64,000 bases of DNA from RUG14199 sp964629225 (GTDB lineage: Bacteria > Bacillota > Clostridia > Oscillospirales > CAG-272), in the NCBI GenBank assembly GCA_964629225.1, contig CAZVQC010000007.1, forward strand, positions 1 through 64,000. Reading direction: 5' to 3'. Below, piece by piece: positions 18,408 through 25,644 of this stretch. Position numbers and translations under genes: made by a program. Under the pieces are notes generated by a model, which was not told the DNA's origin, did not search any database, and was given only the letters and a program-made list of their open reading frames with translations. Every line of letters starts with the position of its first letter. Positions within the stretch are counted from its first letter, which is position 1.

Positions 18408-18971
18408 ATGAACACTGCTAAAAAAAGGATCTGTTATTTTATTACAGCGGCCCTCGTTGTGCTCTTGGATCAGGTGTCGAAGTTCACGGTCAGTGCCGGC
18501 TTTTCCCATGAAGGGGAGAGCATCACTGTGATACCGGGGGTGCTTGACTTCACCTTCGTTCTTAACGAAGGGGCGACTGCGGGAATGCTTGCGGATCGAA
18601 GATGGGTCTTCATGACGGTGTCCGTAGTTGCGATAATTGCGATAGCACTGTATCTGTTTTTTTCGAAGAACATCGGCTCCCTTGCGGGGATCGCTCTTTC
18701 CGCAGTGGCAGGCGGCGGCATCGGCAACATGATCGATCGCACCGTCTCCGGAGCAGTGGTTGACTTCGTGGACGTGACCTGCATCGATATCTTTCCCTTC
18801 AACACGGTATTCAATGTGGCGGATATCTTCGTGTGCGTCGGATGCGCCGTTTTCATATTTGCGATAATAAGAGAAGAAGTGGCGGATGCCAAAGCCAAAA
18901 AAGCGACAGAAAACGCTGCAAAATGCGACGGCACCGACGGGTGCGACGGCGGAGACTGCCATGAGAGCTGA
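18408..18971 (+). CDS. lspA: Lipoprotein signal peptidase (signal peptidase II)
   Basis: Aspartyl protease in the membrane that cuts signal peptides before the lipidated cysteine, serving the lipoproteins seen elsewhere in this window. The catalytic aspartates are in GNMIDR (about 110) and FNVAD (about 139); LDQVSK (Asp21) is the conserved first box. There are four membrane helices. The Cys/Asp/Gly-rich C-terminal tail (CDGTDGCDGGDCHES) is unusual. ATG 18408 is preferred over 18369, which lies inside divIVA; AGGG lies just upstream. Its end overlaps rluD by 11 bases. Confidence 0.95.
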   Translation: MNTAKKRICYFITAALVVLLDQVSKFTVSAGFSHEGESITVIPGVLDFTFVLNEGATAGMLADRRWVFMTVSVVAIIAIALYLFFSKNIGSLAGIALSAVAGGGIGNMIDRTVSGAVVDFVDVTCIDIFPFNTVFNVADIFVCVGCAVFIFAIIREEVADAKAKKATENAAKCDGTDGCDGGDCHES

Positions 18972-19977
18972 TTTGAATGAAGCTTTTGAAGGTGAGGAGA
19001 GGGAGTGTGAGGCTCTGTTCTTCACGGCGTCCACCGAGGATGTGGGAAAGCGCACGGACGTCTTCGTGTCGGAAAGGTGCGGTATCACGAGAAGTGCTGC
19101 GGGAAAACTGATAGAAGAAGGCAACGTCACCGTAGGCGGCAAGGTTGCTTCAAAAAGCGGCAAGATCAAGGATGGTGACACGGTCGAGGTGCTCATACCG
19201 GAGCCCGAGCAGTGCAGTGTAGCCCCCGAAAACATCCCTCTTGACGTGGTGTACGAGGATGGGGACGTGATAGTGGTCAACAAGCCGGCGGGGATGGTGG
19301 TCCATCCCGCTCCCGGACATTCAAGCGGGACTCTCGTTTCGGCACTGCTCTACCATTGCAGGGATTCTCTTTCGGCGGTCAACGGAGTCTACAGGCAAGG
19401 AATAGTCCACCGTATCGACAAGGATACTACGGGACTTATCGCGGCGGCGAAGAATGACGTTTCTCACAACAGCCTCGCATCCCAGCTCAAAGATCACTCC
19501 ATGCACCGTGAGTACCTTGCGATCCTTGTGGGAAGGCTTCCCGATAGCACGGGAACGGTGGACCGTCCCATCGGAAGGAATCCTTCGGACAGAAAAAAGA
19601 TGGCTGTGGCAAGACCCGGTGACAGAAGCGCAAGGAACGCCGTTACCCATTACGAGGTCATTAGCGAAAATGGCGGTTTCACCCTTGCCAAAATGAGACT
19701 TGAGACCGGAAGAACGCACCAGATACGTGTCCACATGGCATCTGTCGGTCATCCGGTCCTGGGGGACGAAGTCTACGGCGGTGACAAGACCCTTTTCCAA
19801 AAGAAGCACCCGACTCTTTTCAAGGGGCAGATGCTTCATGCGGCAAGGCTCACGTTTGTCCACCCTTCAAACGGAGAGACCGTGTCCGTGACGGCGCCTC
19901 CTCCGGATAATTTTATAAGAGCCGCCGAGCTTTGCGGACTCATACCCGAGGGGGATTGGAGTTTGTTGTCAATGTAA
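18961..19977 (+). CDS. rluD: RluD-family 23S rRNA pseudouridine synthase
   Basis: Converts uridines to pseudouridine in rRNA. An N-terminal S4 domain (about 20-85; RTDVFVSERCGITRSAAGKL) precedes the catalytic domain, with the nucleophilic aspartate in HRIDKDTTG (about Asp153) and then RTHQIRVHM. It is 338 residues long, normal for the family. The frame is open to 18886, inside lspA; ATG 18961 follows GGCGGAG. RluD is the best subfamily fit, but target uridines are not readable from sequence. It is the last gene of the ylm cluster. Confidence 0.93.
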   Translation: MRADLNEAFEGEERECEALFFTASTEDVGKRTDVFVSERCGITRSAAGKLIEEGNVTVGGKVASKSGKIKDGDTVEVLIPEPEQCSVAPENIPLDVVYEDGDVIVVNKPAGMVVHPAPGHSSGTLVSALLYHCRDSLSAVNGVYRQGIVHRIDKDTTGLIAAAKNDVSHNSLASQLKDHSMHREYLAILVGRLPDSTGTVDRPIGRNPSDRKKMAVARPGDRSARNAVTHYEVISENGGFTLAKMRLETGRTHQIRVHMASVGHPVLGDEVYGGDKTLFQKKHPTLFKGQMLHAARLTFVHPSNGETVSVTAPPPDNFIRAAELCGLIPEGDWSLLSM

Positions 19978-20022
19978 TGACAAACGGCGGAATTTAATTT
20001 TGATTATTCGGCATAATAACTG

Positions 20023-20051
20023 TTGATTATGATAGAAAATTGTGCTATATT
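20023..20051 (+). promoter_or_regulatory. Sigma-A promoter for pgk-tpiA
   Basis: TTGATT, 17 bases, TATATT, with the spacer ending TGTGC as in other promoters of this window. The leader to the pgk ATG is about 45 bases. Confidence 0.75.
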
Positions 20052-20102
20052 AGGTTAGTGAGAAAAACAATATTCTAATGAAAAATACGGAGATGAAAAA
20101 AG

Positions 20103-21290
20103 ATGACTTACAACAAGAAAACAGTTGAAGACATTGATGTCAGAGGAAAAAGAGTCCTTGTAAGATGCGATTTCAACGTGCCTATGAAGGACGGTGTCAT
20201 CACGAATGACAACAGAATCGTCGGAGCGCTTCCCACCATTAAATACTTGGTCGAGAACGGAGCCAAGGTGATCCTTTGCTCCCACATGGGCAGACCCAAG
20301 GGCGAATTCAACATGCAGTACTCTCTCGCTCCCGTGGCAAAGAGACTTTCCGAGCTTTTGGGCAAGGAAGTCACCATGGCTGCCGACGTTATCGGAGAGG
20401 ATGCAAAATCCAAGGCGGCGGCACTTAAAGACGGTGAGCTCCTTCTCATCGAGAATGTTCGCTTCCACAAGGAAGAGACCGCAAACGATCCCGCTTTTGC
20501 AAAAGAACTCGCATCCATGGCGGACATCTTCGTTAACGATGCATTCGGTGCCGCTCACAGAGCACACGCTTCTACAGCCGGCGTTGCCGCATATCTCCCT
20601 GCAGTTTGCGGATATCTTATCAAGAAAGAGATCACCATCATGGGTGATGCTCTTGAGAACCCCGTAAGACCCTTTGTTGCCATCCTGGGTGGCGCTAAGG
20701 TCTCAGATAAGATCGGCGTTATCAACAACCTTCTCGAAAAGGTAGATACTCTCATTATCGGCGGCGGCATGGCTTACACGTTCTTCAAGGCCTTCGGAAA
20801 CGAGATCGGAACGTCCATCTGCGAAGAGGACAAGCTCGATCTGGCACGTGAGTTGGTTCAGAAGGCAAAGGAAAAGGGTGTTAATTTCCTTCTCCCCGTT
20901 GATAACATCATCGGCAGAGAGTACAAAGAGGACACCCCTTGCATGAGGATCTACTCCGACTCTATTCCCGACGGTTGGATGGGACTTGACATCGGTAAGA
21001 CGACACAGGAGCTCTACTCCAAGACCATCATCGGTTCCGGCACAGTTATTTGGAACGGACCTATGGGCGTTTCCGAGTGGGATAACTTCGCATCCGGCAC
21101 AGAGGCTGTCGCAAAGGCAGTTGCAGAGTCCGGCGCGGTTTCCATCATCGGCGGCGGCGATTCCGCAGCGGCTGTTGCAAAGCTCGGATATGCAGATAAG
21201 ATGACCCACATTTCCACAGGCGGCGGCGCTTCCCTTGAATTCCTTGAGGGGCTTGAGCTTCCCGGTATCGCTTGCCTCCAGAATAAGTGA
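20103..21290 (+). CDS. pgk: Phosphoglycerate kinase
   Basis: Glycolytic enzyme transferring phosphate from 1,3-bisphosphoglycerate to ADP. The 395-residue length is standard. Visible signatures: VRCDFNVPMKDGVI near the start, CSHMGRPKG, the hinge and nucleotide region (GGAKVSDKIGVI, LIIGGGMAYTF) and the C-terminal GGGDSAAA. Codon use is strongly biased toward a small set (AAG, GCA, ATC), as expected for a highly expressed gene. It is followed after 20 bases by tpiA; no gap or pgm/eno genes are adjacent. Confidence 0.98.
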   Translation: MTYNKKTVEDIDVRGKRVLVRCDFNVPMKDGVITNDNRIVGALPTIKYLVENGAKVILCSHMGRPKGEFNMQYSLAPVAKRLSELLGKEVTMAADVIGEDAKSKAAALKDGELLLIENVRFHKEETANDPAFAKELASMADIFVNDAFGAAHRAHASTAGVAAYLPAVCGYLIKKEITIMGDALENPVRPFVAILGGAKVSDKIGVINNLLEKVDTLIIGGGMAYTFFKAFGNEIGTSICEEDKLDLARELVQKAKEKGVNFLLPVDNIIGREYKEDTPCMRIYSDSIPDGWMGLDIGKTTQELYSKTIIGSGTVIWNGPMGVSEWDNFASGTEAVAKAVAESGAVSIIGGGDSAAAVAKLGYADKMTHISTGGGASLEFLEGLELPGIACLQNK

Positions 21291-21310
21291 TCGGAAGAGA
21301 GGACATCGAA

Positions 21311-22078
21311 ATGGACAAGACAAAAAGACGTGTCGTTATCGCCGGCAACTGGAAGATGAACATGACTCCTTCCGAGGCTGTTGCGGCTATTAAAAAGACT
21401 GCCGAGCTGACAGAGGGCATGAACGGTTGTGACGTGGTACTTTGCGTTCCTTACGTCGATATTCCCGCATCCGTTGAGGCTGCGAAGGGAACTAACGTTA
21501 AGATCGGCGCCGAGAACATCCACTTTGAAGAAAAGGGTGCTTTCACAGGTGAAGTATCCGCCGCAATGCTCAAGGAGTGCGGTGTTGAATACGTTATCGT
21601 AGGTCACAGTGAAAGAAGACAGTATTTCGGTGAGACCGACGAGACTGTCAACAAGAGAGCGAAGGCCTCTCTTGCCGCAGGCTTCAAGACCATCGTTTGC
21701 CTTGGCGAAGTCAAGGATGAGAGACTCAGCGGCATCACAAACGAAGTAGTCTCCATGCAGACAAAACTTGATCTTGCGGGTATTTCCGCCGAGGATATGA
21801 AGAACGTTATCATCGCCTATGAGCCTGTGTGGGCAATAGGTACCGGACTTACCGCAACTCCCGAACAGGCTGAGGAGGTCTGCGCTCTCATAAGAGAGAC
21901 AGTTGAAGGACTCTACGGCAAGGAAGTAGCCGACGGACTAACCGTTCAGTACGGAGGAAGCATGAACGATGCCAATGCCGCAAGCCTTCTTGCAAAGCCC
22001 GACGTGGACGGTGGACTTATCGGCGGAGCATCTCTCGTTCCCGAAAAGTTCCTTAAGATAGTTGAGGCTGCTCAATAA
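21311..22078 (+). CDS. tpiA: Triosephosphate isomerase
   Basis: Interconverts dihydroxyacetone phosphate and glyceraldehyde 3-phosphate. It is a 255-residue TIM barrel with AGNWKMN (substrate lysine), the catalytic histidine in VGHSERR, the catalytic glutamate in YEPVWAIGTG and the phosphate loop YGGSMN. The frame opens at 21287, but ATG 21311 fits the family and has GAGAGGA upstream. It forms a two-gene operon with pgk, closed by a strong terminator. Confidence 0.98.
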   Translation: MDKTKRRVVIAGNWKMNMTPSEAVAAIKKTAELTEGMNGCDVVLCVPYVDIPASVEAAKGTNVKIGAENIHFEEKGAFTGEVSAAMLKECGVEYVIVGHSERRQYFGETDETVNKRAKASLAAGFKTIVCLGEVKDERLSGITNEVVSMQTKLDLAGISAEDMKNVIIAYEPVWAIGTGLTATPEQAEEVCALIRETVEGLYGKEVADGLTVQYGGSMNDANAASLLAKPDVDGGLIGGASLVPEKFLKIVEAAQ

Positions 22079-22098
22079 TTTCAATAGGTTCTACCAAA

Positions 22099-22128
22099 CG
22101 GGCTGCCGGGAGGCAGCCCGAAAATTTT
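22099..22128 (+). terminator. Intrinsic terminator after tpiA
   Basis: A 9-bp perfect stem (CGGGCTGCC with GGCAGCCCG) around GGGA, followed by AAAATTTT. The T-run is short. Confidence 0.7.
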
Positions 22129-22147
22129 GAAAAATTCGGAGATAACA

Positions 22148-23416
22148 ATGGAAACCATTCTTTGCCTGGGAGTGATGCTGCTTTCGGGACTCATCATGTC
22201 AAGACTCATAAAGCCCCTGGGACTCCCCGCCGTTACTGCCTACCTTCTTGCGGGGATACTTATCGGGCCGTTTTTCCTCGGAAGGCTGGGCGTTGCGGGA
22301 CTGGGATTTTCCACTCTTGAAAAAGTGGAGAGTTTCGGCCTTGTGTCGGATATCGCTCTCGGATTCATCGCATTTGCGATAGGAAACGAATTTCGCCTCT
22401 CTCAACTCAAGGAGACGGGAAAGCAGGCCACGGTCATCGGTATCATCCAAGCGCTCGTGGCAACACTGCTTGTGGATATCGCTCTCATTGCCGTCCATTT
22501 CATAGTAGGTGACAAACTGTCTCTTGCTGCCGCAATAACTCTCGGTGCCGTGGCATCGGCTACCGCCCCTGCCGCAACGCTCATGGTAGTAAGGCAGTAC
22601 AAGGCCAAGGGAAAGCTGACGGATCTGCTCCTCCCCATAGTAGCCCTCGACGATGCTGTGGGGTTGGTGGTATTTGCAGTGTCCTTCGGCATTGCTCAGG
22701 CTCTGACGAGCGGCACGGTCAGCGTTACCTCCATAGTTGTGGAGCCTCTGATTGAGATAGTGCTCTCCTTAGCTCTCGGAGCGGCGATGGGCTTCATATT
22801 GAATTTTGCCGAAAAGTTCTTCCACTCCAGAAGTAAGAGGCTCTCCATTGCGGTGACCTTCGTGGTACTGTCGGTGGCGATATCCCTCATGTCCTTCCAC
22901 ATCGGCTCGGTCAAGGTCTCCTTCTCCTCGCTTCTCGTCTGCATGATGCTGGGAACGGTGTTCTGCAACCTTTGCGATTTTTCCGAGGAGTTGATGGACC
23001 GTTGTGACAGATGGACTGCACCGCTGTTCGTGCTGTTCTTCGTCCTCTCCGGTGCGGAGCTTGACTTCAGTGTCTTCTCCGACGTCGCTATCATCGCCGT
23101 GGGCGTTATCTACATCATCTTCCGCTCCGTCGGAAAATACGTGGGTGCCAGGGGCAGCGCAAAGCTGATGGGTTGTGATGAGAGCACGGTCAAGTACCTG
23201 GGCGTGACTCTTCTTCCCCAAGCAGGCGTTGCCCTCGGAATGTCGGTGACTGCCGCAAAATATCTGGGCAGTGACGGAGACCTTATCAGGAACATCATCC
23301 TTTTCGGAGTCTTCATCTATGAGCTCATAGGACCCATGGCAACTAAGATCGCCCTTACCAAGGCGGGCAATATCGTTCCGGAGGAGCGCAAGAGTTCCAG
23401 AGGAGCGAAGGTCTGA
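22148..23416 (+). CDS. CPA2-family cation/proton antiporter
   Basis: Membrane antiporter of 422 residues with about 12 hydrophobic helices (Na_H_Exchanger fold). N-terminal LIKPLGLPAVTAYLLAGILI, the central LPIVALDDAVGLVVFA with its paired aspartates (the ion-binding site in this family) and GVALGMSVTAAKYLG near the end are typical. It has no TrkA-N or TrkA-C domain, unlike KefB/C. The ion may be sodium or potassium. ATG 22148 follows GGAG; the earlier TTG at 22127 overlaps the tpiA terminator. It shows no clear promoter of its own. Confidence 0.9.
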   Translation: METILCLGVMLLSGLIMSRLIKPLGLPAVTAYLLAGILIGPFFLGRLGVAGLGFSTLEKVESFGLVSDIALGFIAFAIGNEFRLSQLKETGKQATVIGIIQALVATLLVDIALIAVHFIVGDKLSLAAAITLGAVASATAPAATLMVVRQYKAKGKLTDLLLPIVALDDAVGLVVFAVSFGIAQALTSGTVSVTSIVVEPLIEIVLSLALGAAMGFILNFAEKFFHSRSKRLSIAVTFVVLSVAISLMSFHIGSVKVSFSSLLVCMMLGTVFCNLCDFSEELMDRCDRWTAPLFVLFFVLSGAELDFSVFSDVAIIAVGVIYIIFRSVGKYVGARGSAKLMGCDESTVKYLGVTLLPQAGVALGMSVTAAKYLGSDGDLIRNIILFGVFIYELIGPMATKIALTKAGNIVPEERKSSRGAKV

Positions 23417-23450
23417 CGGCTATCCGGACGACAAAAACAGCAAAAAGATC

Positions 23451-23485
23451 GGGGCTTGAAACACTGTTTCAAGCCCCTTGTTTTT
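23451..23485. terminator. Terminator between the antiporter and the GGDEF gene
   Basis: A 12-bp perfect stem (GGGGCTTGAAAC with GTTTCAAGCCCC) with a 3-base loop and TTGTTTTT on the plus side. The convergent GGDEF gene could use the same stem. Confidence 0.85.
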
Positions 23486-23516
23486 CATTATTCGGGCATC
23501 GAAGATACCCATTTGA

Positions 23517-24950
23517 TCAATTGTCAAAAGACCCGGCTATAATTTCCGATCTTGTCCGGTAGTACCGATGCTTCTCAATGTACATCAGTCTTTCTGCCTC
23601 TCTCAGCATTCCGTCAAGGTCATCGCATTCTTTTTTCCAAATGTATCCTATGGAGGCGCTGATGTCTTCATCTTCTATGCTCCGTTTGAAGGAGTCTGTC
23701 TTGCGGACAAAATCGGTGGCTTCCACGTCGGGACAGATCACCACGAACTCATCTCCGCCGATACGGTAACAGCATTCTCCGAAAGTGCTTGAGAGAAGCC
23801 GTGACACACTTTTTATGAATTCATCTCCGGATTCGTGGGATCTGGAGTCGTTCATCTGCTTCAGTCCGTTAAGATCCACATATGCAATGCCGATATCGGT
23901 AGGTCTTTCGGCACGGAGGAAGTTCAAGGTCTCGGTGTATTTCCGCCGGTTATAGAGAGACGTCAGCATATCCCGGTAACTGAGAAAATCAAGCTGCTCG
24001 TTCTTCTTTTCGATCTCGTTGTTACTTTGCTGAAGCTTTCTTATCATTTTCGTGTTCCACGCAAAGTAAAAGAGAAGAAGCAGGACTTGGACCGTTCCGG
24101 ATATGATGAACTTTTGTCTGAGGCTTGCGACGTTTGAGAACAGCACGCTCTCTTCCGCGAATACCGCTATTTGCCAGTCGAACATTCCGAAGGGAGTGTA
24201 GTACATGTAGATGTCGTTCCCGGTGGTCTTTGAAACAAAGGCGATGGCTCCGGTCTCGTGATTCTTGATGGCGGCTTTGAGGTCTGTATCCTCAAACCCC
24301 TCGACACGCTCTCGCTCTTCCATTTCGAAGGCATTCCCAAGTTCTGTGTGCCAACTGTCCATAATGTAGTTGCCGTCATCGGAATCTATCATGCAGATGT
24401 TGGCAGCCCCATTGTAGATGACCGGTCTGAACAGGTCGGTCAAAGTGGTAAGGTCGATGACTCCGATCAGTACTGCGGAGATCTCATTGTCTATGATGAC
24501 GGGGAGAACATAGTAGACGCAGGGCATCTCGGTCAAAAAGTCGGTCTTTCTGTCTGTGAGGTACTCGCCCTTTGCTACGATCCTGTCATAGTTGATCTCT
24601 TTGTCGACCTCAATGACCTTTCCGTCGGATACGAGGGTATTGTCCGGGTAGAGGATATCGATACGGGCGAACATCGTGGCATCCTTCAGCTCGTTGATGT
24701 AGAGGCTGGATACTTCGGTATATGAGTTCATATGGCCGTTGACTATGACGGTCTCGATCAAATGAAGTTTTGATATCTCGTCGGTGAATTTGATGGTGAT
24801 CTCATTTGCGGTGTCCTGTACGGTGGTCTCAAGTTCCCGCCAACAGCGCTCCTCTTCTTTCACCAGTATCCCGGCGTACAACTGCTGTGAAATGATCACG
24901 GTCACGATTGCTATGCACAGCAGCGGAAGAATGTGTTTTGAAAATTTCAT
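23517..24950 (-). CDS. Membrane diguanylate cyclase (Cache-like sensor + GGDEF)
   Basis: Makes cyclic di-GMP from two GTP. A first membrane helix (about 7-27) and a second (about 285-305) enclose an extracellular sensor of roughly 255 residues that resembles a dCache domain. A short coiled coil leads to the GGDEF domain (about 315-470) with RDMLTSLYNRRKY and an intact active loop RIGGDEFVV (about 395-403). The RxxD inhibition site five residues before the loop is absent, so product feedback may be missing. It has its own promoter and lies next to an EAL gene and a c-di-GMP riboswitch operon, the obvious consumers of its product. Confidence 0.93.
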   Translation of the reverse strand: MKFSKHILPLLCIAIVTVIISQQLYAGILVKEEERCWRELETTVQDTANEITIKFTDEISKLHLIETVIVNGHMNSYTEVSSLYINELKDATMFARIDILYPDNTLVSDGKVIEVDKEINYDRIVAKGEYLTDRKTDFLTEMPCVYYVLPVIIDNEISAVLIGVIDLTTLTDLFRPVIYNGAANICMIDSDDGNYIMDSWHTELGNAFEMEERERVEGFEDTDLKAAIKNHETGAIAFVSKTTGNDIYMYYTPFGMFDWQIAVFAEESVLFSNVASLRQKFIISGTVQVLLLLFYFAWNTKMIRKLQQSNNEIEKKNEQLDFLSYRDMLTSLYNRRKYTETLNFLRAERPTDIGIAYVDLNGLKQMNDSRSHESGDEFIKSVSRLLSSTFGECCYRIGGDEFVVICPDVEATDFVRKTDSFKRSIEDEDISASIGYIWKKECDDLDGMLREAERLMYIEKHRYYRTRSEIIAGSFDN

Positions 24951-25066
24951 TTTTATCTCCGTGCCGAAATGTTTTTATCATGGAGCAATAATGCTCCGGT
25001 AGTTACGATGCTTGCAGGGTCATTTGCCTAAGAAGTCAAGACGGAATGCGCGACATCCGTTACATT

Positions 25067-25095
25067 AGTATAGCACCATTGTCGGACGGTGGCAA
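25067..25095 (-). promoter_or_regulatory. Sigma-A promoter for the GGDEF gene
   Basis: On the minus strand: TTGCCA, 17 bases, TATACT, with the spacer ending GGTGC. The leader to the ATG is about 110 bases and contains GGAGCA-N4-TGCTCC as a hairpin. Confidence 0.75.
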
Positions 25096-25524
25096 TACCC
25101 TAGACAAATATTATCGAATAAAAATACAAAAAAATGTTGTTATTTACCTGTTATTGCCAAGCAAATTCCAGCTTTTGCATTTTATTCCCATCTGTTGGCA
25201 TTTTTGATGGGCAACTGTAAAAAGGCGAATCTTGCAAGACGAAATTTGCTCTGTAATATGAGAGGCGTACATTGAGCGAAAACAGAATCCGGTCAGGTGG
25301 AGAAAGCGCAAAGCTCGGTCAAAGTATCCGGAGACCTTCTACGGTTCGCAGATGCTCGGATAGGTCGGTTAAGGCGGGTAAGCGACTCGGTGGTCGCCGA
25401 TATGCAGGAGTCGGAACGGTTTGAAGGGACAGCCGACGTCAACGCTCTGTAAAGGGAATTTCAGCCCGTTTTCGGCGCTGCCGAGCTATGGGTGGTGATT
25501 CTCTCGCGGAGTCCAAGAATATCG

Positions 25525-25577
25525 CAAAAAAGCCGCTTTTAAGCGGCGAGAGACCGCCTTTGAATGAAGGCGGTCTC
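25525..25577 (-). terminator. Double-hairpin terminator after the c-di-GMP operon
   Basis: On the minus strand an 11-bp stem (GAGACCGCCTT with AAGGCGGTCTC) is followed by a second, GCCGCTT/AAGCGGC, and TTTTTT. It closes the operon whose last gene is the membrane EAL protein. Confidence 0.85.
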
Positions 25578-25583
25578 CAATGT

Positions 25584-25644
25584 TATTCGGCGCAGCTATT
25601 CGGCGCAGCTATTCGGCGCAGCTATTCGGCGCAGCTATTCGGCG
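25584..25644. repeat. 13-bp tandem repeat spanning the EAL-gene stop codon
   Basis: Unit TATTCGGCGCAGC, four perfect copies plus nine bases of a fifth. Because 13 is not a multiple of three, the minus-strand gene reads the repeat in shifting frames and meets TAG within it. Confidence 0.95.

Larger units (their letters stand above)
24951..25608. other. 658-base intergenic region between the GGDEF and EAL genes
   Basis: The left part holds the GGDEF-gene leader and promoter and an A+T-rich patch (about 25100-25200). Bases about 25220-25500 are more G+C rich and look gene-like in composition. One plus-strand frame runs without stops from about 25277 to 25450 (51 codons if a GTG at 25303 were used) but matches nothing I know and has no good ribosome site. 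I see no tRNA or known riboswitch. The right end holds the EAL-gene terminator and a 13-bp tandem repeat. Confidence 0.5.

Noticed and set aside
25240..25400. c-di-GMP riboswitch on the plus strand (GCGCAAAGCTCGG)
   Set aside because: Only one short block resembles the aptamer, and it would point into the convergent end of the EAL gene.
25584..25644. Possible CRISPR array
   Set aside because: The copies are 13 bases and directly adjacent with no spacers.
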